A stretch of 32,752 nt of DNA from Bartonella queenslandensis AUST/NH15 (GCF_000312585.1 NZ_HE998012.1:4418-37169), one strand, 5' to 3'. Positions 7,431 through 16,746 are shown, counted from the stretch's first letter. Program-made: numbers and translations. Notes: generated by a model not told the origin, from the letters alone.

Positions 7431-8233
7431 AATGCTTTTTCCATTATTTATGAGGCTTCTTCCGTTATTTACGGGGCTTCTTCCCTTGTTTAAAGTTTGT
7501 TTGCTGTTAAAAAATATTGTTCTTTAAAATTATCTACAATATTTTAATTTTTACTTCTCTCCCTGCTTCATAAAGATGAGATTTTTCTTTGGATGAAATA
7601 TCTTTTTGGTGTCAATCTGATGACAGATGAGTGTTTTAGAGCTCTTTTGTTTTACTTGTGTGACTCACTTTACAGATTTATCGGATCAGCCTTTTTTGAA
7701 TATCTTCTTCAACTCTTTTTACACTTGCTTGATAGAAAAGAAAACTAAAATTAGGCAAAGATGGAAGTATACTTTTTAATTTGTATGAATGTCTTTATAA
7801 TATGCTTGTCCTGAAAGAGTACATTGAGGATGATAGATAAAAATTATGTTCATTTGTGATGGTTAAAACGATATTAAGATTTTATTGTTACCATAATCTG
7901 GCATAGCCTTCTGTTTAGGAGAGTGAGAGGGACTGTCATAAATTTTACAACCCATGTTAAATTTTACACATGAGATGTTTTTTTGGTTGCTTGGGTGATA
8001 AATATTCTAGGGTAGGACTTTTTTCGTGTTTTATGAAGGATTGTTCCTTAGGATGGTAGTATTATATGAATGATATGAAGTAGGAAGAAGGTAGAACGCG
8101 TTAGATTAAGAAGTTGGATTGTTGACAGATGATTGTTTACAGATCGGCATTGGGTGTCAGCTTCGTCCTTTTTGGGGAGAGGGAGGAAGTTATAGCTCTT
8201 TAAATATGAAAGCTTTGTATTTGGAATTGATGG
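7431..8233. other. Non-coding spacer between divergent ubiH-like and ftsK
   Basis: About 800 bases between divergent genes, AT-rich. It holds a 21-bp tandem repeat next to the ubiH-like start (7441-7482) and a fragment resembling repeat family B (8090-8165, with GATTGTTTACAGATCGG). The ftsK promoter should lie here, but I cannot pick a clear -35/-10 pair. Confidence 0.5.
7441..7482. repeat. 21-bp tandem repeat in the ubiH-like leader
   Basis: Two units of CC(A/G)TTATTTA(T/C)G(A/G)GGCTTCTT in direct tandem. A third, more diverged unit (7420-7440) covers the ribosome binding site and GTG of the ubiH-like gene. On the minus strand each unit begins GGAAGAAGC or GGAAAAAGC, which resembles a ribosome binding site. 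Confidence 0.7.
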
Positions 8234-10677
8234 ATGCACCGAAATTCTTCTCCTTATGATTCATTGGAAGCACGAGATTCTCAAGGTTTTCGGCTTGTTG
8301 AGATGTTTTTACGGCAGATTGGCGTCTTTATTGGGCTTGGGCTTTTGGGCTTTATTATTTTTTGTGTGTTTGCTTTGGCGACGTGGAATGTTGCTGATCC
8401 CTCTTTAACCCATGCAAGTACAAATGAGGTTACAAACCTTATGGGGTGGTTGGGGGCAATTTTTTCAGATTTTATGATGCAGTTTTTTGGCTTGGCAAGT
8501 CTTGCTGTTTTGTTGCCACCATTATTTTGGTCTTTTCTCTTGTTGGCACAAAAGAATATCTACAATTTGACTTTGCGCTTTTTTTTGTGGGTGGTATCAA
8601 CAATTTGTTTTTTAATGGCTTTTGCCCTGATGACGCCTGTTGCTTCTTTCACTTATTGGCCATTGCCCATGGGGTTTGGAGGGGTTTTAGGAGATAAAAT
8701 TTTAAGGATTGCTTCTTCAATTTTTCCTCTTTTGCTTTCTCCATTTTATACGGTGCTCTTCAGTGTTGTTTTTATCCTTTTAGGTTTTTTCATTGCTGCT
8801 TTTGCTGGCAATGTGATATGGCGGCGTCGAGAAAAGAAAAGAAAAGAAAAAAGAATTCCAAAAAACGAAATCATTGATCCGGTCTTTGAGATGGAAGAAG
8901 ATGGGGAAGATGCTGCTGAGGATGATCGTGAGAAGCATGGTGTTTTTGCGACAACTTTTGGTGCTCTTTTACATCTTTTTTATTTTTTACAAGCGCGTTT
9001 TTTCGTTTTTTCTGTTTCAAAAGGCCTTCTCAGGGGAAGGGGCAAGGCAAGTCATTTGATCGGATTGAACCAACTTTTTTGGATGAAAAAGAAAAGTGTG
9101 AGGAAAATAAAAATAAAGCCTATGCTTCTTCTTCTGTTAAAAGTCTAAAGTCTTTAACAGCTTTTTCAAATGGTGGTTTTGTTCTTCCACTTTTAGATTA
9201 TCTAGCAGTTCCACCACCATCTGTGCGGGATGCAAAACTTTCTCCAGCTGCTTTAAAAGCAAATTCTCATGAACTTGAAGGTGTTTTATTAGATTTTGGG
9301 GTCAAAGGAAAAATTATAGATGCTTGTCCTGGACCTGTGGTCACTTTATATGAATTCGAACCGGCTGCTGGCATTAAATCATCTCGTATCATTAGTCTGG
9401 CAGATGATATTGCGCGTTCGATGCGTGCGATTTCTGCTCGTGTTGCTGTGGTTCCTGGTCGCAATGTGATTGGAATAGAATTGCCCAATGCAAAGCGTGA
9501 GATGGTTTATTTAAGGGAGATTGTGCAAGCACAGGAATTTGTTGAAAGCAAAGCAAAATTAGGGCTTGCCTTGGGCAAGACAATCGGGGGGGAAGCTGTT
9601 ATTGCAGATTTAGCAAAAATGCCGCATCTTTTGGTTGCTGGTACAACAGGTTCGGGAAAGTCTGTTGCTATCAATACAATGATTTTATCATTGCTTTATC
9701 GTATGACGCCTGAACAATGTCGTCTCATTATGGTCGATCCGAAAATGCTTGAACTTTCGGTTTATGACGGCATTCCTCATTTGTTAACACCTGTGGTGAC
9801 GGATCCTAAAAAAGCAGTGACTGCGCTTAAATGGGCTGTTCGTGAAATGGAAGAGCGCTACAGTAAAATGTCAAAACTTGGCGTTCGCAATATCGATGGA
9901 TTTAATGCACGTCTCAAGGAATCAAAAGGTCAAGGAGAGACAATGGTGCGTACGGTTCAAGTGGGCTTTGATCATGATACGGGTGAGCCTCTTTATGAAA
10001 CGGAAACACTTGATTTTAGTCCTATGCCTTATATCGTTGTCATTATTGATGAAATGGCTGATTTGATGATGGTCGCTGGTAAGGATATCGAAGGTGCAGT
10101 TCAGCGTTTAGCACAAATGGCACGTGCCGCCGGTATCCATGTGATTATGGCGACACAGCGTCCTTCTGTTGATGTTATTACTGGAACGATTAAGGCCAAT
10201 TTTCCTACACGCATTTCTTTTTCCGTTAGTTCAAAAATCGATAGCCGAACAATTCTGGGCGAACAGGGAGCCGAGCAATTATTGGGACAAGGGGATATGC
10301 TCTTCATGATGGGAGGAGGACGTATTCAGCGTGTGCATGGACCTTTTGTTGCGGATGATGAAGTGGAGCAGGTTGTTGCACATCTCAAAGCGCAAGCACG
10401 ACCGGATTATTTGGAAACAATTACCCAAGAAGTTGAAGAAGATGGTGCTGATGTTTCTTCATCTTCTCCTTCAGCAGATGATCCCTATAGTCAAGCTGTT
10501 GCTATTGTTCTTCGTGATCGTAAGGCTTCAACCTCTTATATTCAACGCCGTTTAGGTATTGGGTATAACCGTGCTGCAACATTGATTGAAAGGATGGAAG
10601 AAGAAGGTATCATTAGTCCAGCAAATCACGCAGGAAAACGAGAAATTTTAGTCCCTGCCGAAGAAGAACGCTTTTGA
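8234..10677 (+). CDS. ftsK: DNA translocase FtsK, split by a -1 frameshift
   Basis: FtsK is the septal DNA pump that clears chromosome ends during division and activates XerCD. Two overlapping frames together give about 814 residues, a normal FtsK length for this group. The first frame (8234-9148) has four membrane helices (about residues 29-51, 78-99, 109-130 and 160-185) and an acidic linker. The second (to 10677) has the motor domain with Walker A GTTGSGKS (about residue 470), Walker [13 protein letters not shown], and the C-terminal gamma winged helix ([22 protein letters not shown]). The frames meet near 8998-9004: reading ARF in frame one and then [14 protein letters not shown] in frame -1 restores the protein. 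Without a shift, the product is a 304-aa membrane fragment with a spurious tail. Since FtsK is normally essential and the motor half is fully intact, I infer that it is expressed. A sequencing error or a recent deletion is also possible. Confidence 0.85.
8831..8850 (+). repeat. Pentanucleotide repeat (GAAAA)4 inside ftsK
   Basis: Four perfect tandem GAAAA units in the basic linker just after the fourth membrane helix, encoding a Lys/Arg/Glu run. A change of one unit would shift the frame. The acidic linker that follows is in frame with the membrane domain at the present length. Confidence 0.8.
8998..9004 (+). promoter_or_regulatory. Candidate -1 slippery heptamer in ftsK (T TTT TTC)
   Basis: In the upstream ftsK frame this reads CG(T TTT TTC), the X XXY YYZ layout of a -1 frameshift site. 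Slipping back one base makes the next codon CGT, which is exactly the frame of the motor domain. Loss of one T from an ancestral T7 tract would give the same picture. Confidence 0.5.
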
Positions 10678-11719
10678 AAAATCTTTATAATCGTTTTTTA
10701 ATAATAGCTTATAAAACTAGGTCTTTATTTTATTGCACCGTAGAAATTTCTGTATTATTTGGCACGAGCTCTCTCAATTTTGCGATATCTCTTTGACATT
10801 TGAGGCGATTCACAAGAGCTATTCTTTATCTTATATCATTTTACCTACACGTTAATCTTGCTTGTAATGTGCAAAAAAATAAATTGAATTGATTCAATAT
10901 AAGAGAGTATATGGTGAGAGGATTGTACCGTATTTAGTACTATGATTTCAGTTTAAAAAATAATAATTTATCATTATAAATCAATATTTATATAAATAAA
11001 ATAGTGTCCTTGGGGGAGAGAAGGTATGCAAGGCTTGATATTTAAGTTTTTTGCTGTTTGACGATTGTTCAATCTCACGGCAAAATCAGTTGCGTCATGT
11101 GATTTGCCAGTCTGTTGTTATGCTGTTCAAATCACCTTCGAAAAAAGTTTATAACACATCCGTGAAATGGGCACTCTAGTGCTTCTTAAAAAGGGCTAGT
11201 TTGTCACGCCCTTAGTTAAGTGAATTATATGGGGTGGGACACCAAGTAAAACTTGCTAAAATTTAAATTGTTTACAGAACGGATTGGCTGAGAATTTTTA
11301 TTCTTTTGGATGGGGAGAAAGTCAAAAAAGCATTTTTTCTATTGAATTTTTTCATTGAAGAGCCTTCAAATTCGCAAGCACTCTATTGAGGACTTCACTC
11401 CGTTCGTGTATTGATTATAATCCATGGTGTTTCAAAGATTAGAGATGGAAAAGAAGAGATTATGCGTTTAGCCAATCAGTAGAAAGCTTAAAAAATAGGG
11501 ATGCTTTCGAAAATTCAAAAGAAAATTGATTATTTGGATAATGCATTGATTTATAATAATATTGCATTACTCATTTTGAACAAGAGATTTAAATATCGTA
11601 AGATTCTTTCATTTCAAACCTGTTTATATTGAATCAATAAAAACCATTCGCTTGCTATATTACAAGCAGGGAGAGTCTGTTTGGATCAAAAACGATTCAA
11701 AGAGAACTAAAAATGTTTG
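10678..11719. other. Non-coding spacer downstream of ftsK
   Basis: About 1 kb with no convincing gene. It contains a copy of repeat family B (about 11190-11310). The first 65 bases after the ftsK stop are echoed after the decayed second copy of the ftsK tail. Confidence 0.55.
11190..11310. repeat. Dispersed repeat family B, copy 2
   Basis: Partial match to the other copies: GGGCTAGTTTGTCACGCC, TTAAGTGAATTATATGGGGTGGG, CAAGTAAAACTTGCT, then TTGTTTACAGAACGGATTGG. More diverged than the copies at 5965 and 25725. Confidence 0.45.
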
Positions 11720-12011
11720 TTATGAACTGTTTCAAGTGCAAAGGGTTGTCGCGACATTTTAAGGTTAGTAAAGCGTGTGATGGTGCTGGCTTGGAAACAA
11801 TACCGCAAGGGATCGCAAGAAATAAAGAAGAAGGTTTCTTTTGTTTTTTTTAGCAGATGGTTGCTATAGCTAAGCTGTTGCAGTGGTGCTTCGTGATGGT
11901 AAAGCTTTAACTTTTTATATTCAATGTCGTTTAAGCATTGAATATAATCATGTTACCACATGGATGGAGAGGATCGAAGAAGAAGGTATAATTAGTCCAG
12001 TGTCGTTGGAT

Positions 12012-12047
12012 ATGGGGTTTTATAGTAAGATGGGGTTTTGTAGTAAG
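12012..12047 (+). repeat. 18-bp tandem repeat, two units
   Basis: ATGGGGTTTTATAGTAAG followed directly by ATGGGGTTTTGTAGTAAG (17 of 18 bases match), at the left edge of the insertion in the ftsK-tail duplicate. Confidence 0.8.
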
Positions 12048-12095
12048 TAAGAATAGATCATAATTTATTGTTTTTACATACAAAATTTAGCATTA

Positions 12096-12145
12096 AATGC
12101 GAAATGAGAGAAATGCAAAAAATGCGAAATGAGAGAAATGCAAAT
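12096..12145 (+). repeat. 25-bp tandem repeat, two units
   Basis: Two adjacent 25-base units beginning AATGCGAAATGAGAGAAATG, differing at one position. They lie inside the insertion in the ftsK-tail duplicate and may be recent, given the near identity. Confidence 0.8.
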
Positions 12146-12525
12146 GCGTGAAGTGCGCGTTTTATCAAAATGAATTTTAACAGTTAAAATTGCCCAAAAG
12201 AGCAAAAAATTGTAAAAATCGAAATTTGAGCGTAAAAATGAGTAAAGGCTTTGAAAATCTTTTGAGAGTTCTTAAAAAAACTTTGAAAAAATAAATTGCT
12301 GCAAAACATGTTGGCAAATTATGTAAAATCCAATGACAAGCTTCATCCAGCAAATCATATGGGAAAGCGGAAAATTTTGGTTCCTGTCGAAGAAGAATAC
12401 TTCTAAAAATCTTTTGATAGTTTTTTCAAACAATATCTTTATCTTATAAAGCAGGGTATTTATTCACCATGGGTGGCTTAATTATAAATGATCAAGTCAA
12501 TTAAATATTGTTTGGGAGCATTTTT

Positions 12526-13134
12526 ATGAAAACGTCTTTTTTACCGCAAAGAAAACTCTTTGGATTTGTGGGGATTCTTATCTTTTGGTGTTTAACTTTT
12601 CCTACTTTTTCGCAAACAGCTAATAAGGTGGCAAAGGCGCAGAATATTGCCAACCACTTTGCGGCAATCAAGACAATGACAGGTGACTTTATCCAATTTA
12701 GTCCAAAGGGAAAAATGTCACAAGGAACATTTTATCTTGAGCGTCCAGGGAAAATTCGCTTTATTTACAAGAAAATGCCTTTACAAATTATTGCAGATGG
12801 TCAATTTGTGGGCATTAACAATCGGGCTTTAAATACTTGGAACTTTTCACAACTTTCGCAAACGCCAATGAAGTTTTTGTTGGATGATAAAATTGATCTA
12901 TCATCTGGCCGTTTGTTAGCGTTTCGTGAAGATCCAGGGGCAGTAACGATTGTTCTGCGCGATAAAACAATAGGGGCAGGGCAAATAAGAATGGTGTTTG
13001 ATTCTAAAAGCTTTGCTTTGCGGCAGTGGACAATTGTTGACCAGCAAAACTTGGAAACAACTGTGCAGATTATGAATGTGCGAACAGGCGTTCGTTTTGT
13101 TCAGGGCATGTTTACACTCCCTTCGAAGAAATAA
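12526..13134 (+). CDS. lolA: Outer-membrane lipoprotein carrier protein LolA
   Basis: A 202-aa periplasmic chaperone that takes lipoproteins from LolCDE to the outer membrane. The N-terminal signal peptide has a basic start (KTSFLPQRK), a hydrophobic core GFVGILIFWCL, and likely cleavage after TFSQ. The mature part has the LolA pattern: a MTGDFIQFSPKGKMSQGTFYL strand pair, then RPGKIRFIYKKMPLQIIADG, which forms one wall of the lipid-binding barrel. The ATG at 12526 is chosen because GGGAG lies 7 bases upstream and a signal peptide follows; an in-frame start at 12508 would add six residues without a better site. Location downstream of ftsK and upstream of xth matches the usual alphaproteobacterial order, although here a repeat-rich 1.8-kb spacer separates it from ftsK. 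Confidence 0.9.
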   Translation: MKTSFLPQRKLFGFVGILIFWCLTFPTFSQTANKVAKAQNIANHFAAIKTMTGDFIQFSPKGKMSQGTFYLERPGKIRFIYKKMPLQIIADGQFVGINNRALNTWNFSQLSQTPMKFLLDDKIDLSSGRLLAFREDPGAVTIVLRDKTIGAGQIRMVFDSKSFALRQWTIVDQQNLETTVQIMNVRTGVRFVQGMFTLPSKK

Positions 13135-13167
13135 AGCAATAGTTTTACGTTATTGGGATTGAAACAG

Positions 13168-13977
13168 ATGTTCTTTCGTATTGCGACTTGGAATATTAAC
13201 TCTATTCGTTTGCGCCTTGCACAGGTTTTTCAGTATTTGGAACTCTTTCCGGCCGATGTTTTGTGTCTACAGGAAACAAAATGTCCTGATGGTTTATTCC
13301 CAGTGGAGGCTTTTGAAGCAGCTGGATATAAGCATATTGCACTGAGTGGACAAAAATCGTATAATGGGGTGGCGATTATTTCTCGTTTGCCTTTTAAAAA
13401 GGTGGAAAAGCGTTTCTTTTGTCAAAACCAAGATTGTCGCTATATCTCAGTGATTGTGGAAATCCACGGGAGAAACTTGCGGATTCATAATTTTTATGTT
13501 CCTGCTGGAGGCGATATTCCTGACGCTGATGTGAATGAAAAATTTCGCCATAAGCTTGATTTTTTGGAAGAAATGTCTTGTTTTCGCGCTGATCAGGAAA
13601 AGGGGATGTCTTCTCTTTTGCTGGGTGATTTAAATATTGCTCCTTTAGCAGAAGATGTTTGGTCTCATCAGAAATTGTTGAAGGTTGTAAGCCATACACC
13701 CATTGAAACCCAGCGTTTACAGGATTTGTGCTGTCAGGGCGGATGGGTTGATCTCATGCGGTTGCATATTCCTGTTCCTACTAAACTTTACACATGGTGG
13801 AGTTATCGTGCTCGCGATTGGGCTCTTACGGATTATGGATGGCGACTTGATCATATTTGGTCCTCTCCAGATTTAGCGTCTTTTGTGGTGGATCTTTCAA
13901 CTTTTCGTGATGCGCGCGGGTGGGAACGTCCCTCAGATCATATTCCTGTGCAAACTGTATTTAATTTTTCATCTTAG
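13168..13977 (+). CDS. xth: Exodeoxyribonuclease III (AP endonuclease)
   Basis: A 269-aa member of the exonuclease III / AP endonuclease family of base-excision repair, which cuts at abasic sites and removes 3' blocking groups. Family motifs appear in order: IATWNINSIRLRL at the N-terminus, LCLQETKC with the metal-binding Glu (about residue 36), YNGVAIISR, the catalytic GDLNIAP (Asp and Asn, about residues 153-159), WRLDHIWSS, and SDHIPV with the catalytic His at the C-terminus. The ATG at 13168 fits the family start (RIATWNIN); the TTG at 13153 would add five residues. It follows lolA by 33 bases and is probably co-transcribed with it. All active-site residues I can check are present. Confidence 0.92.
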   Translation: MFFRIATWNINSIRLRLAQVFQYLELFPADVLCLQETKCPDGLFPVEAFEAAGYKHIALSGQKSYNGVAIISRLPFKKVEKRFFCQNQDCRYISVIVEIHGRNLRIHNFYVPAGGDIPDADVNEKFRHKLDFLEEMSCFRADQEKGMSSLLLGDLNIAPLAEDVWSHQKLLKVVSHTPIETQRLQDLCCQGGWVDLMRLHIPVPTKLYTWWSYRARDWALTDYGWRLDHIWSSPDLASFVVDLSTFRDARGWERPSDHIPVQTVFNFSS

Positions 13978-14044
13978 TTTTGAAATAATAGGTAAATAAA
14001 GTATTAATATTACATAATGATTCTGAAAAAATGCGGGAGACTAG

Positions 14045-15523
14045 ATGCATATCAGAAATCTCAAAAGGGGAACTTCTAGTAGATTACTTTCAAGTGTTGT
14101 GCTGTGTTTTCTTCTATCTGGCTGTATGGTTGGTCCGAATTATCATAAGACATCTTTTTCTGTTCCAGCGCGATGGGGACAGCAGTCTGCACAGATATCT
14201 GGGCATTCAATTGCTCTTGCGGGATGGTGGCGGTCTTTAAATGATCCAGTTTTAAATACGTTAATGGATCAGGCAATTTCTGGAAATAATGATGTTGCGG
14301 TTGCCAAAGCGCGGATTCGTGAGGCGCGTGCGAGCTTAGGGCAAGTGGTGGGATCTTTATTGCCAAGTGCGTCAAATACAATTTCAGGAACCCGTAGCGG
14401 ATCTGGACAATCTGATCCGTTGAACCAATATCGTAGTGGATTTGATGCAAGTTGGGAGCTTGATTTTTTTGGAGGGCATAAGCGAGGCGTTGAAGCTGCA
14501 CGTTACGGTCTTGAAGCGGTGGTGGAAGATATGCGTGCGACGATGGTCATACTGTTAGGAGAGGTGGCAACAAATTATGTTCAAATGCGCGGTTGGCAAC
14601 AAAAATTGTTGATTGTACGGCAAATTGCTGCTGCACAACGCAAAACATATGAATTGATGTGTGCTAAATTAGCAGCAGGTGATATTTCAGAGCTTGATGT
14701 TTCAAATGCAAAAGCGCAAATGGCTAATACAGAAGCCGATATTTTTCAGATGGAAGCAAATGTGGCTATGAGTATGCATCGCCTTTCTGTCTTAACCGGT
14801 CATGTGCCTACGGCTTTGAAGGATTTTTTGCAAAAAAATGCTAAACACGTAAAAATTCCACAACCGCAATGGCCAATACCAGCAGGAATTCCGGCAGATA
14901 TTTTGTTGACACGTCCCGATTTGCGACGGGCCGAGCGTCAATATGCGCAAGCAACAGCACGCATTGGTCAACGTGAGGCAGAGCGTTATCCGTCACTTAC
15001 ATTAACGGGGAATATTTCAACAGCAGCAACAGCAATGGACCAATTATGGAAAAGTTCAACGATTGGTTGGTCTTTTGGTCCAAATCTTCGTTTCCCTTTC
15101 TTTAATGGAGGACAGATTATGGCCTCTGTTGAGATGGCACGGGCACAGCGTGATCAGGCTTTTATTACTTATCGGGCGGCTGTATTGAAGGCTTTAGAAG
15201 ATGTCGAAAATGCGCTCGTAAGATTAACAAAAGAACATCAGCGCCTTGAAAAGCTTGTCGTTGCAAATAAAGCTTTTCTGCATTCTTTACAACTTTCACG
15301 AAGTCTTTTTGAAAATGGCAATACCAGTTTTCTTGAATTGTTAAATGCTGATCGTTCCTATTATTCTGCGCAAATGGCACTTAAAGATAGCCGTATTGCT
15401 TTAGCTACCCAATATATTGCTCTGATGAAAGCATTGGGAGGGGGCTGGGATGGTGTCGTTGATGTATCACGTTCGGAAGTTGTTGATGGTGTTCCCCATT
15501 CGCTTGCAAAGGTAAGGCAATGA
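14045..15523 (+). CDS. NodT-family outer-membrane efflux lipoprotein
   Basis: A 492-aa TolC-like outer-membrane channel protein of the NodT/OprM lipoprotein type. The signal peptide ends in the lipobox LLSGC (Cys about residue 27), followed by MVGPNYHKT, the family N-terminus. Two OEP repeats follow: the first includes LARARIREARASLGQ-like helices and SFDASWELDFFGGHKRGVEAA, and the second ADILLTRPDLRRAERQYAQATARIGQREAERYPSL-type sequence and WSFGPNLRFPFFNGG. These form the beta barrel and alpha tunnel. GGGAG precedes the ATG by 6 bases. The stop overlaps the ATG of the next gene (ATGA at 15520-15523), so translation is coupled with the MacA-like adaptor. Together with macB it forms a complete tripartite exporter. 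The substrate is not readable from sequence. Confidence 0.9.
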   Translation: MHIRNLKRGTSSRLLSSVVLCFLLSGCMVGPNYHKTSFSVPARWGQQSAQISGHSIALAGWWRSLNDPVLNTLMDQAISGNNDVAVAKARIREARASLGQVVGSLLPSASNTISGTRSGSGQSDPLNQYRSGFDASWELDFFGGHKRGVEAARYGLEAVVEDMRATMVILLGEVATNYVQMRGWQQKLLIVRQIAAAQRKTYELMCAKLAAGDISELDVSNAKAQMANTEADIFQMEANVAMSMHRLSVLTGHVPTALKDFLQKNAKHVKIPQPQWPIPAGIPADILLTRPDLRRAERQYAQATARIGQREAERYPSLTLTGNISTAATAMDQLWKSSTIGWSFGPNLRFPFFNGGQIMASVEMARAQRDQAFITYRAAVLKALEDVENALVRLTKEHQRLEKLVVANKAFLHSLQLSRSLFENGNTSFLELLNADRSYYSAQMALKDSRIALATQYIALMKALGGGWDGVVDVSRSEVVDGVPHSLAKVRQ

Positions 15524-16743
15524 AAAAAAATTTCATCAAAAATTTCATTACAAAACGCAAAAAACTTTCATTCTTGCTTATTGCTCTCTTCATTATTATC
15601 ATTTTGTTGTGGTTGCGCTCTGTTTTTTTTGGAACATCTACACCAGTGTATATGACAGCTGTGGTGAAGCGTGGTGATATCGAGGAAAGTGTTTTGGCTT
15701 CAGGGCTTGTACGTCCTTATCGGTTGGTGGCGGTTGGCGCGCGTACTACGGGGCGGGTGATTTCCATGCGCGTTTTTCCGGGTAGTGTTGTCAAAGAAGG
15801 GGATTTGTTGGCAGAAATTGATCCTACAGATCAAGAAAATGATCTGAAAAGAAAAAAAGCAGCATTATCGCATTATTATGCGAATTTAGTAGAACAAGAA
15901 GCTTATCTTTCTCTTGCACAGAAAAATTTAGAACGGCAGAAAAAAATGATCGAATTGCGTGCAATTTCAAAAGCTAATCTTGATGATGCTGCGACACAAG
16001 TGAAAATACGTGAAGCGCAAATTGCTCAATTGCGTCAGCAAATTGTACAAGCTCAAATTGATGTGGAAAGTGCAGAGGTTAATCTCGGTTATACGCGAAT
16101 AACTGCTCCTTCAGCGGGAACTGTTTTAGCAACGGTTGTTGAAGAAGGACAGAATGTCAATGCTGTTCAGTCGGCGCCTACAATTGTTATTTTAGGCGAC
16201 TTGTCAAAGATGACCGTCAAAGCGCAAATTTCGGAAGCTGATATTCTTAAAGTTCGCGCTGGGCAGCCTCTTTATTTTACGGTATTGGGTAATGCAAACC
16301 GTCGTTATGAGGGGACTTTAGAAAGAGTTGATCCGGCTCCTGAATCTATTCGTGCTGATGTGAGTATTAATCCTGGGGCAGGAGGGTCTAGCTCTCTCAT
16401 GTCGTCTGCAATTTATTATAATGGGATTGTGCATATTGATAATAAAGACAACTTTTTGCGAACTTATATGACTGCTCAAGTTCATATTATTTTAGGACGT
16501 GCTCAGAATGTTTTGTTGGTCCCAAGTGATGCTTTGCGTGATGAAACAAAAGAACACAAAGCATGGGTTTCACTTTTAGTGGGGGGCAATAAAGTGGTGG
16601 CAAAACAAGTGACTGTGGGGCTTAATAACAAAGTAATGGCAGAGATTGTTTCAGGGCTTGATGAGGGGGATGTGGTTATTACTGGTTCGCGTGATGGCGT
16701 GATGCCAGAAATTCCGGATAAACAAAGCAACGATGAGAATTAA
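15520..16743 (+). CDS. macA: MacA-like periplasmic adaptor (HlyD family)
   Basis: A 407-aa membrane fusion protein linking the inner-membrane ABC transporter to the outer-membrane channel. One N-terminal transmembrane helix (SFLLIALFIIIILLWLRSV, about residues 18-36) anchors it. The lipoyl half-motifs (VVKRGDIEESVLASG and the later YTRITAPSAGTVL) flank a coiled-coil hairpin at about residues 105-190 rich in Gln, Lys and Glu. The beta-barrel domain (GDLSKMTVKAQISEADI) and the membrane-proximal domain (GLDEGDVVITG near the end) follow in the usual MacA order. The start overlaps the NodT stop by 4 bases, and macB starts 3 bases after this gene. The family and operon arrangement support MacA rather than an RND adaptor. 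Confidence 0.9.
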   Translation: MKKNFIKNFITKRKKLSFLLIALFIIIILLWLRSVFFGTSTPVYMTAVVKRGDIEESVLASGLVRPYRLVAVGARTTGRVISMRVFPGSVVKEGDLLAEIDPTDQENDLKRKKAALSHYYANLVEQEAYLSLAQKNLERQKKMIELRAISKANLDDAATQVKIREAQIAQLRQQIVQAQIDVESAEVNLGYTRITAPSAGTVLATVVEEGQNVNAVQSAPTIVILGDLSKMTVKAQISEADILKVRAGQPLYFTVLGNANRRYEGTLERVDPAPESIRADVSINPGAGGSSSLMSSAIYYNGIVHIDNKDNFLRTYMTAQVHIILGRAQNVLLVPSDALRDETKEHKAWVSLLVGGNKVVAKQVTVGLNNKVMAEIVSGLDEGDVVITGSRDGVMPEIPDKQSNDEN

Positions 16744-16746
16744 GCT

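Larger units (their letters stand above)
12002..12348. other. Insertion splitting the ftsK-tail duplicate
   Basis: About 345 bases with no match to the true ftsK, bounded by CCA on both sides. It contains two short tandem repeats (12012-12047 and 12096-12145), no open frame of note, and no terminal inverted repeats. Its origin is unknown. Confidence 0.6.
11725..12405 (+). pseudogene. ftsK: Decayed duplicate of the ftsK 3' end, split by about 345 bp
   Basis: Translation around 11733-11765 gives FQVQRVVATF, matching [10 protein letters not shown] of FtsK. From about 11848 it gives ADGCYS-stop-AVAVVLRDGKAL, then [30 protein letters not shown], which is the FtsK gamma domain ([18 protein letters not shown] onward) with substitutions and an in-frame stop. 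The similarity breaks off after CCA at about 12001 and resumes at 12349 with PANHMGKRKILVPVEEEYF and a stop (12403-12405). The 3' flank up to about 12470 also resembles the DNA following the true ftsK gene. This is a tandem partial duplication that later received an insertion. It cannot encode a functional product. Confidence 0.85.

Noticed and set aside
12012-12145. Possible CRISPR-like array in the ftsK-lolA spacer
   Set aside because: Only two adjacent units of each repeat with no spacers between them, and no cas genes in the window.
13394-14501. Minus-strand frames of 101-141 aa across xth and the NodT-like gene
   Set aside because: They are antisense to well-supported genes with clear domain content.
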